Positions 1 through 10,500 of a DNA stretch of 64,000 nucleotides are shown piece by piece. The DNA is from Rhodocollybia butyracea (taxonomy: Eukaryota > Basidiomycota > Agaricomycetes > Agaricales > Omphalotaceae): contig JADNRY010000184.1 in the NCBI GenBank assembly GCA_015501585.1, positions 1-64,000 on the forward strand, given 5' to 3'. The notes below the pieces were generated by a model. That model saw nothing but the letters and a program-made list of their open reading frames with translations. It searched no databases and was not told the origin of the DNA. The position numbers and the translations under genes were made by a program. How positions within the stretch are numbered: position 1 is the stretch's first letter; every line of letters starts with the position of its first letter.

Positions 1-114
1 GCTTCTAAAAGAAGCAAGTTTTGTATGCGTAGTATACAGAACACATTGAATCGAGTACTTAGATACTGAATTCTTAAGAACGCTAGTAATATTATTACTT
101 GATGTTCAAAAAAG
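1..114 (-). mobile_element. Leader of a Ty3-like LTR element leaving the left edge
   Basis: Read on the minus strand, this follows directly on the LTR at 115-375. It begins with a run of T followed by GAACATCAA, the same start seen after the 5' LTR at 47288. The rest differs in sequence but, like the 47-kb element, it is made of short inverted repeats, for example GCTTCT/AGAAGC at 1-15 and the palindrome TTCTTAAGAA. No coding sequence is visible before the edge. The call rests on the shared LTR ends and shared leader start; the coding part lies outside the window. Confidence 0.65.
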
Positions 115-375
115 TGTAACACCCTTAGGGTGGTCGTCCTTAATTCACACGAGAGAACACGACAAGGCTTTGCAATGTGTGTACTACAGGTGTAAAAAGA
201 AGTACGTAAGCGCTAGACGTGAGTTTTATACTATGCATGACTTAATAGATAAGATTGACTATTAAATAGGCTGTTATCACTAGATAACGGCGATGTGTGA
301 TTAGATGGAGCGCTATCACTTATTGATAGCGCCAGCAGGTCAGGACTAAGTCCATAAGACGGCGGGGGCGTTACA
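115..375 (-). repeat. 5' LTR (261 bp), hairpin-rich Ty3-like family
   Basis: The minus strand starts TGTAACGCC and ends GTTACA, matching the ends of the LTRs at 47035 and 51143 (TGTAACGCC ... GTTATA). The middle has little primary-sequence similarity to those LTRs but holds hairpins, e.g. GCGCTATCA/TGATAGCGC at 310-332 (9 bp, 5-nt loop) and GTTATC/GATAAC at 273-288. Its outer edge abuts an open transposase frame at 378, so insertion or rearrangement here removed the transposase N-terminus. The target duplication cannot be checked because the other LTR is outside the window. Confidence 0.7.
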
Positions 376-377
376 AG

Positions 378-1267
378 ATATTTGCCCTTATTCCTTCTTC
401 TGTATCCCGCTATCTATCTTTCACCCTTCAAATCCTTCGAGATATTCTCCGTCTTATACCTGATGCATCGATTCAATGGCCACAAGATCATGAGTTTATT
501 GAGAATGAGACTATGATCCTTGCTCGTCATCCGCTTCTCAGTGGTGCTTTTGGAAGCATTGATGGCTTGAAGCTTCTGGTCCAAACCTCCACTGACGATG
601 AGGTTGAAAATGCCACCTACAATGGTTGGTTGCATGAGCATTTTATAAGCAATGTCCTTGCTTTTGCACCGACAGGTAAGCTCCTGTTTCTAAGAATTAC
701 AGGATATTCTAAGGATTTTTAGGGGAAATCATTGCGTGTCGGCTCAACGCCCCAGGGAGTTGGCATGATTCACATGTAGCTCAGAGAATATACGACAAGC
801 TCCGCGATGAGACGCCTGACGGGTTCTATTTGGTTGCTGATACTGCATTTCCTTGGGGAACAGCACAGATAGATGGCCGCATCCGCACACCTGTTAAGCA
901 GGGCACACAACTTCCCCAGAACGCAGATGAACGAGAAGCACTTATTTCTGTTAATGATCAACTGCTCTCCTTCCGTCAAACCGTGGAGTGGGGAATGAGA
1001 CTGGTCCAGGGAAGCTTTGGGCGGTTGTGTGTACCATTGGATGATAACCAAGAAGCAGAGTGTGGAGATCTCCTGGAGGTATGCATACAGTTGTGCAACT
1101 ACCGCACGCGGATAGTGGGACACAACCAGATTCAGACTGTCTACACAAATATTTGGAAAGAAGGTTATGAGCAAGAGCAGATTTGGAGAGACTTTGAGAA
1201 TATTGTATTTGGAGATCAGCGTCGAAACAACAGGGTACATATGTTTTACTTCAAACATGGTACGTAG
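378..1267 (+). pseudogene. PIF/Harbinger-type DDE transposase, N-terminus lost
   Basis: Two exons with a 47-nt intron (676-722, GT..AG) encode the C-terminal transposase region of the kind in PF13359 (DDE_Tnp_4). The first catalytic Asp lies in GSIDGL (about 553-570), the second in APGSWHDSH just after the intron, and the Glu in QTVEWGM near 985. ENATYNGWLH and PDGFYLVADTAFPWGT are typical for basidiomycete members. The frame is open upstream until it meets the LTR at 375, so the N-terminal part and start codon are missing. The DDE triad itself is intact. It would catalyse cut-and-paste transposition, normally with a Myb-like partner, which follows on the opposite strand. Family call is firm; activity is unlikely because of truncation. 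Confidence 0.85.
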
Positions 1268-1481
1268 GGAGTAGTACCCTGTAATTCTAATTAATCAATA
1301 GTTATCTTTGAAGTGCATTTCGTCCTCATTATTGTCTTCAAAGTCTTGGTGAGGGGTCGATGGCCTCAAGTCTCTGCTTCCTGAGGCAACTTATGAAAGT
1401 ACTTAGCGAAGTATAGAAAGTGTTGAATAGATTGAACTTACCAGGTGACAATGAACCTACGCGTACTTCCGGATAATGGAC
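1268..1481. other. Convergent 3' spacer of the Harbinger gene pair
   Basis: No open frame of note. This is the gap between the two convergent Harbinger genes and presumably holds both 3' ends. No terminal inverted repeat was recognised here. Confidence 0.4.
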
Positions 1482-3156
1482 TCAGCCACCAGCCTCAATA
1501 TCGCGTTGGTAAAAGGATGCGTCCTTCATGTCGTGCCAAGATGTCGAGCCTCCACCCTCGGGATACCGGACTTCTCGTCGGACCCACTGCTTAGGTTCAC
1601 AGTCAAGTTCACGTTCACGGTCACGTTGCTGATAAGTACGACGGAACCTGCACACAGAAAATAATGTTAGAGCTTCTTTTAGAATTAAGTTCTCCTTTCC
1701 CTTCCTGATGATCTATCAGAAACAGAGGACAGCATCTCTAGCCTATCCGCGCGCATCTCAGCCCGGTCAGCACATCTTTCTGCTTGCATCAAATCCTGTT
1801 GTGCTTCTTCAAGATGTTTTGCCGGAGATTGTCATTGGATCTTTGGAGATCCCGAATCTGACCTGACATGGTCAGCATACTCGTCGCCTGCAAAGCTTGT
1901 GAGGATCGCCGTTCATCACGCTCCACTTGCGCTGCAAGATCTAGCACAGCAGATAGAGTATCGACAAAGTCACAGGTGCTATTGGCAGCAGTACGTCGAG
2001 TAGTAGGACGCCGGCGAGCTACAATGTTTGTTGTAGACATGGGCTTGACCTTTGATGTGTTCAGTTGATACATCTATCAGAAATCAAAGGTTTACCTCCT
2101 TCACCGGTGGTTCATTCTCCTTGTCCGAGTCAGAATCAGAATCAAGCTCGTCACCTTCATCTAAGTCCTCATTGTCCAAATCATGGTCCCAGCTTTCTCG
2201 TTCATCATTTCTTCAATCTCAAGAGCAGCCTCAACGTGGGGAGGAAGCTCAGCATCACCCGTTCCCTTTGTTGTTTTGACAAGCTGTTGGGGATGTACTT
2301 AATGGTAACAAAATTTAATATACTCATTGCTCACCTGTTTAAACTTTGTTTCCAAAGATTTTTGAAAACATGTAGGGCGGCCAATCCCCTCAGCCCGCTC
2401 GTTGAACTCTTCAGTCACTGTAGCCCACTTTCGCTGACCGATGGGCTTGTGATGGCGCAAGATAGGGAAGAGAATGTTGTAGTCATCTTCGGTGCAATTA
2501 GCTGCACCGTTGGAGCGCCCCTTTTGTGTGACCCGTTTATGCTTGCGACCTGTATCCTCTTCATCAGCAGCCTTTCCCTTACCTTTTCCTTTAGTAGGTT
2601 TTGGATTGGAATGATGATAACCACCTGTCTTGGAAGCAGGCTGTACATTTTTTGGCATCTTGTCTCGCACAGAAGAACCGGAGGCACCACTGCCACCACC
2701 GACTCCTGTGCCCGCTACTGGAGCAAGCTGCTACAGAAATGTCAGTGCCATGAGAAGATATCAGACAAACACCTTACCTGCTGTGGCTGCGGAGGTGGAG
2801 GAAAGTTAAAAGGCTGTTGCGCTCCCATTCCCACATTCAAGCTTGTAATGGGGGGAAGCCTAACTGACTGCAAAAATAAAGTTAGCATTCAACCATGTAA
2901 TCGGGCAACAATTAGACTTACATTGTCTTGAGTTTGAGAAGGTGGTCCACTGTGAGCAAAGCTGGGAAGTGTTTGCGAAGCATAAGGAGGCTGATAATAA
3001 TATGCCTTTAGTAAGAGCAACCAAAAGATAAGAAGATCGTACAGCAAGATTATTTCCTGGAGCAGCAAGCCAGGCGCCATTGGGTCCGGAGATCCAGTTA
3101 CGGCCTTGAGCATCACGCATGGATGATTCAATGTTTTGACTGTGAGGGAAAGACAT
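1482..3156 (-). pseudogene. Harbinger partner protein with Myb/SANT-like domain, frameshifted
   Basis: Start at 3156 (MSFPHSQN) gives a Pro/Gln-rich N-terminus in short exons (3156-3043, then from 3005) separated by introns near 50 nt. A basic stretch KGKGKGK is followed by a Myb/SANT-like DNA-binding domain at about 2350-2500 (NCTEDDYN, then W at QRKWATV, FNERAEG, GRPT, SLETKFKQ). An acidic Asp/Ser tract (about 2110-2170), a coiled coil (about 1800-2030) and a C-terminal exon ending PEGGGSTSW precede the stop at 1482. Two single-base frameshifts are needed, one before the acidic tract (near 2200) and one near 1815, so this copy is probably dead. In PIF/Harbinger elements this protein helps the transposase reach TIRs. 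Exon edges are by eye. Confidence 0.7.
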
Positions 3157-4073
3157 TTTGGGTGGATTGAGAGAGATGTAAGAATGAACAATGAAGTGGA
3201 TAGAGAACTCGGACTTGTTCCAGACCTTTTATATCTTTCTGGGAGATCTAAGTAAAGACAGAGTGGATCTGAGACGCGTCCAAGACAAGTAAAAAATATA
3301 TATTTTCATTGGCCCAGTATATTGAGCATAAGAGATCTGCATATTCCTCTTGTTACTTGTGGAGGCGATGCGTAAGAACAACAGAACAGGCATGTCTTAC
3401 CAAGGTGAACCTGTATCAGTTAGGGACACGCTGACACAAATCCACAACAAAGGCCCCATTTGGAGTTATGGCTTACTTACTACCTGCACACATTGCATAC
3501 CAATGTACGTGTTGTGCCCAACTTACAAGCTTTCTTGACACGTGTAATTTATGCTCATCCGCGTCGTACACATTGTATGCATCATACATGACTTATAAAC
3601 TTTCCTGGTGTACTTTTTTGCTGAGCGTTGATTGACTGCAATAAAAACGCCTAAAACCACAATCCTACAGTGATCATAAGACCATCAAAACACGCGCCAC
3701 TTAAGGCCTTCGAGAAATGCAAAGACAAGATCATTTACTTGGCTTGAACAAGAAAGAACATTGAAAGAACGTGAAACAAACTTGCAGCATAAGAGAGCAT
3801 AAAGTGGAGTACTTAAGTACAGGTATACATAAATCGAGATCGAATCTCTGGCAATCATCAAATTTTGACCAAAAAGAGGTTTAGAAACTTGATGGAGCTT
3901 TAGAAGGGGGGGGGGGGTGGGGCCTCTTCTAAAACAAGGTTTAGAAATGCGGTTTTTCCCATCAATCCATCTTTGACCCTTATGCGGGCTGTCGGACTGT
4001 CACGCTTTTAGGTATTTAGAAAATAATCTAGGTTTTTTCGGCCCACAGGAGGTCACCCACTGTAAGTTTTGAG
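3157..4073. other. Non-coding region with poly-G run
   Basis: No convincing gene. Contains the upstream region of the Myb-like gene and a G-run interrupted by one T at 3907-3923, flanked by opposed TTTAGAA/TTCTAAA words (3880-3945) that could be a decayed inverted-repeat element. I could not identify Harbinger TIRs. Confidence 0.35.
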
Positions 4074-4673
4074 TGTTAACTGACAGATATTGTTGCTTGT
4101 ACTGTAAATTTTAAGCACTAATTAACAAATGTATGGGTTTACATTGCTTGCACAAGTGTAAGGTATTGAACAACCTAGCACATCTCCTGGTCATATTAAA
4201 ATCATAACTATTATTACTTGGCACTCAAAATGACTCGGAATGACTAGACCTGCTGATCATGTGACTATGACTTGCCAGAACATGTGGGTATATTCAAATG
4301 AGTTACATTGGGTCATTGAGGCTGTACTTATTTAGAATGGCTTACTCATGCAAACCATGGTTTGCCTTGAGGCTAACTATATATTTATTTACTTAATGAT
4401 TTCCCATGTAAAAGACTATAAAAGGGGGGGAATTACCTATACACCCTTTTTCTTTAGTCTCTATATTTTGTAACCCAGTACCTACAAGAATTACACTTGT
4501 TATCTTGATTCTTTGTGTGAACAACACCTGAGGAATTATCTACTGAGTGAATACAGCAAGACTCACTTTAATATCAAGGATATTGAAGGTACATATTCCC
4601 GACACTTATTGTCACCAATACCCGTATAGTGCACACCAACTCTATACAAAGATACCCCCAAAACACCGTAACA
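4074..4673 (+). repeat. Probable 5' LTR of the chromovirus at 4.1-16.4 kb
   Basis: A TATA-like ACTATAAAAGG at 4410 and an end GTAACA at 4673 lie upstream of the gag frame at 4811. The start TGTTAA at 4074 is a guess from the expected TG..CA ends. No second copy exists in the window, so the left edge is uncertain. Confidence 0.4.
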
Positions 4674-5434
4674 TTTAGGTTCTTGTAAGCATTATCTACC
4701 AAGCAGCCCCCAAATCTGTTAGATCGGAAGTATTAGTCAAATACAACTGGTTAACAAGCCTCTTTGTTCGAGACTTGACATAATATAGAGACTACAGCTG
4801 TGACTAGAAAATGTCTACGAGAACTGTCACTGGTGCGAGTACTACTAATGAGCAAAATACCATAGATACCCAAGCTTCTTTTTACAATCATACCCCTGGT
4901 TCAAATCATCTTATGGCAAATGATAGTAATTCTATCAATACTTCTAACCAAGCACCAAATCAACCTTCTTTTCCAGAGGGAAGAAGAACACTAGGTGCTA
5001 TACCTGGTAATGCATACCCTAATACTCCGTCACATGTTCCGAGACGTCCTGCATCTACCCCTGTGGCTCATCCTACTAATCCAATGCAGTCTAATTGGAC
5101 ACCTTCACCTGTGAGAACAAGAACAAACTTGGCAACTGAGGGATGGCAATATGCTAGCATTCATGGTCCAAGACCACCTTTAGATATGGGTCCAAGTAGA
5201 TTGGATAGATTGACAGAAGAGTTGGAAGGGTATGGTGAGCTACCAGAGCACAGTGGTAGCCCAAATTTATTTTATCATACATCAGCTGAACAACAGTCCA
5301 TGACTCTGTTACCAATTTGAACAGGAGACTTGGAACATTTTCCATCTCTTAACTCAATAGTGGGACCCACTATGAGGAGACAAGAAACTCCAGAAACTCC
5401 TTCAAACCAATTCACACGGTATTGCGATCAGTTT

Positions 5435-5804
5435 CACCACGGCCCAGGGTATCTTTCCTTTTCAGGAAAATGTCTGGGAAAAGCTGGTGGATTTTTTATC
5501 TTTCACAACAAATTTCTTTGATAAGAAATATCTTTTATCCCCTTTGTAATTAGTTCATTTTAATTTATCCCTTTCTCCTTGGGAATTATGTCATTTTCTC
5601 GGCTGTAGAAGAAATCATTTCCCGATTTCTTTTACGGCTCAGAAAATGACTTAATCTCAAGTGGGAAAGAGAAAAATTACAAGAAAAATTTACAAAGTGG
5701 ATAATAAACATTTCCAAAAATGGAAACTGTTGGTGAAAGGAAATTATTCCCACCCCTTTTCACAGTCTGTTTCCAGCAATGGAAAAACACCTCGGCCCGT
5801 GGTG
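5435..5804. mobile_element. Palindromic MITE, copy 1 (370 bp)
   Basis: Ends are CACCACGGCCC and GGCCCGTGGTG, flanked by TTT on both sides. The two halves resemble each other in opposite orientation along most of their length. A second copy with the same order of sequence lies at 27715-28132 on the other strand, inside a copia pol gene. No coding capacity. The 3-bp duplication is not clean at the second copy, so the superfamily (PIF/Harbinger or CACTA-like) is undecided. Confidence 0.7.
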
Positions 5805-7181
5805 TTTAGAGCTATTGTGGGCAAAAGTCCATTAAGAACACCACACCCACAAGTAACTAACAGAGAAAATATACCCTAAGTTTTAATGGTACCATCAACA
5901 GAACCTGCTACAGTAATTGGACCGTCGATTTTAACTCAACCTGCTCTATGCATGCAATGCAAGGGAATAGTTGGACAAATTATCAGACACCTCCACCAAA
6001 TTACCATAGAAGGGCATCTGTACAGAGTAGTGACCAAGTTGAAATTGCACAGGTTCATTGAGATCAGTTAGTTGCTTTAGGTGAAAGTTGTAGGGAATTA
6101 CTTCACTGAATTGGAATATCATCACAGAATGGTGACAATTCAGTAGAAGGGTGGATCCGTAGATTTTTATTAATCACCACTGCAAATCTCAACAACTTAG
6201 ACTCTGAAGTTGCATTAGCATTAGAAAGGAGGGGAATTAGGGATGAGGTTATAAGACTTACAGAATATGCTAACTGCCCTGAATTATGAGGGTTTTATGA
6301 GCTACCAGGTAGCCCAAGGACAAATTCTCATTCTAGTTCCGGGGGTAGCCGTTCACAACAGGTTCAACCTGTACTAAATCCCCCCCTATCTGAGCAACCT
6401 AGGTCAGAGTCTGTAAGTACAGGAATTGACGAGATAGTATATCCTATGATAAGGAGAAGTACTGGATCTGATTTGGTACGTACAGCAGTAAGTGAAATTT
6501 TAGGTACCTATTTCGGAAATCCGGATCATGTACATCAATCCGCAGAAAATCTTGAATCCGTACAATTAGCAGTAAGTGATATTCTCGAACCATACTTGGC
6601 AAACCCAGACCGCAGATTCCCGGTGCACACCGTCACTTTTTCAGATTCTTCTATGCACTCAAATGATAGGAGAACTGAGAATAGGGAATCTAGGGAAGTA
6701 GTTGTAGTGGAACCTCAGAATAGAAGAGTACTAGGGACCCAAAACACAAGTGGAATAGCAAGGGGCAGGAATGTAGCTGCTCACTTCCCAACCCCATTTA
6801 ATAGGGCTCCTATAGTAATATCTTCTGACTCCATGACATCTCACTCCACTGGGAAACCATTTAGTTCTCACTCAGATTCCATTATTGGACCATCACAAGG
6901 GGTAAGTATGGATGTTCCAGTAGTGCATATGCCTAGGTATCATGACCTTGAGACAAGAGAACAAGATACTCATGGTAAGACTCCTTATGCTATTGTGGAT
7001 CCAGTCCCACGCTATGAGCAACAGGAAACCCCACCAGCCTCAGATTTAAGTTCAGCTGGGAGAGTACAACAACTCAATGAGTGGCAGAGGCGTGATGCCG
7101 AGGCTCAATGGGCTGTTGGTGATCCCCCAGAAAGAGGAATTCTAAGGCAAGGGGGACATCAGTATGTTGATAGAAGTGGAA

Positions 7182-7554
7182 CATCAGGAAAAGCCATTTT
7201 TGCCTAGGTGACCCCAGAGTGCCCTAAAGCAAACTAGGTGACCTATGAATCCTATGGCATCCTAGGAATTTGGGCTCGTCCCTTGCCAGTCAAGGCTCTT
7301 GAGGATTCCCTAGGGTATCCTAGGCAAACCCAGGGCAAGCCTAGGTTTGCCCAGGTCTGCCCAGGTGTTCCCCAGGTATTCCCCAGGAGCACCTGGGCAA
7401 ACCTGGGCAGACCTAGGCTTGCCTAGGGAATCCTCAAGAGCCTTGACTGGCAAGGGACAAGCCCAAATTCCTAGGATGCCATAGGATTCATAGGTCACCT
7501 AGTTTGCTTTAGGGCACTCTGGGGTCACCTAGGCAAAAACAGCTTTTCCTGATG
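7182..7554. mobile_element. Fold-back element (373 bp near-perfect palindrome)
   Basis: CATCAGGAAAAGC at the left pairs with GCTTTTCCTGATG at the right, and arms of about 165 nt are almost perfectly complementary (GCCTAGGTGACC ... GGTCACCTAGGC). Both strands read nearly the same accidental peptide, which shows how exact the palindrome is. The centre is rich in CCAGG/CCTGG words. It splits the chromovirus gag. Target duplication not clear. Confidence 0.8.
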
Positions 7555-8101
7555 AATGTGGATAAATAATACTTCTGCATCTAGTTGGCAAGGTATTGGT
7601 ACAAGACCTCTTCATCAAAGTTGGGGAAATACAAGGGAAGGAGGAGGCGGCACACCACTTCCCCCTAATGATGGATTTTCCTCGACCTCAGAATCTTCTG
7701 CTGATAGGCATAGGGGAAGGAGTAACCATGTCCCTGTCTCAAATCAAATTCATCAAAATGAATTACAGACAGCAGGGATTGTTCCACCACCCCCTCTGCC
7801 CCCACCTAATGAGACTGATTATATGTCAGCTTCCAACTCTTCAGATAGAAGGGGAAGGGCCCATACTTACGGTCTCACACCACATGTCAATGTGGAAATT
7901 GATGGGAATGAGAAAGACTCCTAACCCTTCATCCAATAATAGAAATCCCCATCCGGCCTGGCCATCCAAACCTCCCTTCAAAAGGGATGACTCAGTGGTC
8001 CATGTCCACAATGAAGGGATAGCAGATAGTGCTCTTCTAGCACATCCACAATCCCCTCCGTATAATCAAGAGAACCGGAATTATAGAAGGTTCATTAAAC
8101 A

Positions 8102-8324
8102 CAAAGGGAAAGGGAAAGGGAAAGGGAAAGGGAAAGGGAAAGGGAAAGGGAAAGGGAAAGGGAAAGGGAAAGGGAAAGGGAAAGGGAAAGGGAAAGGGAA
8201 AGGAAAGGGAAAGGAAAGGGAAAGGGAAAGGGAAAGGGAAAGGGAAAGGGAAAGGAAAGGGAAAGGGAAAGGGAAAGGGAAAGGAAAGGGAAAGGGAAAG
8301 GGAAAGGGAAAGGGAAAGGGAAAG
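8102..8324 (+). repeat. GGGAAA hexanucleotide array (~220 bp)
   Basis: About 37 units of GGGAAA with a few five-base GGAAA variants. In the gag-pol frame it encodes alternating Lys-Gly; the one-base-shorter units switch frames, producing a short Glu-Arg run in the middle. The strand is a pure purine tract, prone to slippage and triplex formation. Confidence 0.9.
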
Positions 8325-8344
8325 ACAACAAGCATTCCCATCAA

Positions 8345-9335
8345 AGAGTCAGGTCAAGGTTGGAGTCAAGGAAGGGGTTGCCCCTAAAACCTTTGAACAC
8401 TATATGCAAAGAAGTTGACAGAATAATGGTGGAAAGAGCCATAAAAGCCAGAGCTCTTCCGGAAGGGATGCATTCTCTGGGAATGAGAGCTCTCCACATG
8501 AAAGCCAAGCTATGTTCATTGAACCATCAAGAGCTAGAAGCACGTCTCGACTCAGGTGTGGACATAACTCTCATATCAGAGGATCAGTGGAAGGCTCTAC
8601 CAGAATTGGGAAATCTAAAGACCGGACTAAGGATGAGTTTATACCACCTCATCAGGCGAGCAAAAGTATTGGGATATGTGGTATTTCTGATGTTTGTGGA
8701 ATCATTTGAAGGGACAATAATCCAGTTTGGGAGAAGATTTTCAGACTTCATATGAGCTAGGCATATCATGGAACCAATCAGGATCTTGTGTAGTGTCCTT
8801 GGGAAGATTGGGGAGAACAATCCCAGCCTCGACTTTGCGTAACACGGACATCAGATTTAATACAAATGACCAGCAGTTATGGAAGAAAGAAGGCAGTGAG
8901 GAGAGCAAATAACCGCAAAAATAAGGTATCCGATGCCTCAATGGAAGTAACAGCTTCCAAAGACTATATCATAGCCCCAAATTCTATACGCAACATCCAC
9001 ATCTCAGGCTCTTTCAAAGGAAGAAAGAATTGGCTGATTGAGAAATTAGTTATCGGAACAGATGATTCATCCGTATTGGCCACTCCTCTAACATGGGCTA
9101 ATGTAGAGCATCCCTATGTGCCTCTGGTGAATACTTCTCCTAGACCTTGGATCATAAAGAAAGGAGATGTTATGGGTCATCTTGTAGATCCAATGTCCCT
9201 CGATAGTCCCTTGACCCCAGAAGACATGAAAAGATATGCAGCATTGATTGACATCTTACGAACACAGATTAGAGGTACCCTACAGGCCCAAGATATGGTA
9301 GATTCTCCATCTTATCAAGAACCTCCCTCCCCTCA
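8345..9335 (+). pseudogene. Chromovirus protease and protease-RT linker
   Basis: The retroviral-type aspartic protease motif LDSGVDITLIS lies near 8548-8580, followed by LGYVVF and, after frameshifts, LGEDFQTSYELG. 8866-9335 carries the linker domain common in basidiomycete Ty3 elements (IIAPNSIRNIHI, NWLIEKLVIG, PLVNTSPRPWIIKKGDVMGHL). At least two frame changes occur between 8700 and 8900. The reading frame is interrupted at 9340 by the solo LTR and resumes at 10501. Confidence 0.75.
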
Positions 9336-9339
9336 TCCC

Positions 9340-10500
9340 TGTTATGACCTGGATCTAAATCCTATACACCCAATCTTTTTTCTTCTGTAACCAACTATGA
9401 ACACTATCATTAATACTTCTACTTAACATTTTACATTCATTAGTTATTCAACACCATTTGGGTTAATGCTGCACACATTCTTCCAGAACACCAGAATGAT
9501 CTTTAACAGTCACTGCACAGTCTGCACAGTCATGACATCATTCTAGCTCCACAACTATGATGTCATCTTGCTACTCCACAATCATGATGTCATTCCATTG
9601 CTCCGCAGTTATGATATCACATCACTGCTCCACAGCTATGACATCATTGCATAGCCTCTTTGACTCAATATCAGTCATTGCACAGCCAGATATCTGAGTC
9701 AACTACGGTTCCGCATACATGACTCAATATTAGTCATTGCACCGCATTACATAGTCAGACTGACTCATCCGCAGTATTTCCGCAGTTATGACTCAAATCT
9801 AGTCATTCCGCAGCATTTCCTAACTAGTACACATTGCACAGTATATAAGTAGTCTAGATTTACCAATGTACGTTAGACGTATTATTTTTCTTAAATCCAA
9901 ACCCCCACTTGTTTGCTGTTATCACTTGTGTGAATCACCAGACCAACTCATTGTATCTTGTTGAGCTATCTCCAAGCTACAATACACATTTATACATCTT
10001 GTTGAGCTAACTCCAAGTTGTATCCGCTAACATTCACCTGTTGAGCTATCTCCTAGTGAATACTTCTTTAATTGCCACTTGTTGAGCTATCTCCGAGTTG
10101 CAACTTCCTATTACTTGTTGAGCTATCTCCAAGTATTAGACATCACACTCACTATTACTTGTTGAGCTATCTCCGAGTATTAGACACCACACTCACTACT
10201 ACTTGTTGAGCCATCTCCAAGTATTAGTTCTGATTCATATTACTGCTTGTCGAGCCATCTCCAAGGGTAATCTTATTATTATTTGTCGAGCTATCTCTAA
10301 ATAATAACTTCTGTGAGTTTCGTATTACAAACTAGTTACTAACTTTACTTGAGCCTAGTTGTTTGAGTATATATTTTTTGCCTAGCGGTTTCAACAAACG
10401 GAAAGGCTTGCTCTATAATCTCATTAATTTCTCTTATCATTTTTACTGCCGAGTTACATACTGTGAAGGTTTGGACGAGACTATTGATCGAGTCATAACA
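9340..10500 (+). repeat. Solo LTR A (1161 bp) of the 1.1-kb LTR family
   Basis: Begins TGTTATGAC and ends GTCATAACA, flanked by a perfect 5-bp duplication ATCCC (9335-9339 and 10501-10505). It is the same LTR as at 53621 and 58242. U3 has repeated TGACTCA words, a TATATAA near 9840, and the downstream half has nine hairpins with the loop TTGAGCTATCTC or close variants between 9950 and 10300. Solo LTRs form by recombination between the two LTRs of a full element. Confidence 0.95.

Larger units (their letters stand above)
4811..8101 (+). pseudogene. Chromovirus gag, broken by stops, frameshifts and two insertions
   Basis: Starts MSTRTVTGAS at 4811. Open pieces are 4811-5320, 6446-7207 and 7556-7924, Ser/Thr/Asn/Pro-rich, with a capsid-like helical part around 6060-6290 (GWIRRFLL, ALERRGIRDE). 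The capsid part resembles in layout the gag at 54776 (FDRLSQQ, WQWIQQL), suggesting related elements. Defects: stop at 5318, MITE at 5435-5804, an in-frame TGA near 6287, the fold-back element at 7182-7554, and a frameshift near 7915. After that, the frame runs into the Lys-Gly repeat. Gag would form the retrotransposon particle. No zinc knuckle was seen in this copy. Confidence 0.65.

Noticed and set aside
4484..4690. TACAAGAA in the chromovirus LTR complementing TTCTTGTA after it
   Set aside because: Only 8 bases, far from the expected transcript start after the TATA-like box at 4410.
7238..7498. Two short proteins of nearly equal sequence on opposite strands
   Set aside because: A consequence of the fold-back palindrome; no coding support.
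8081..8344. Minus-strand open frames of Phe-Pro and Leu-Ser repeats
   Set aside because: They are complements of the GGGAAA array, without a plausible gene.
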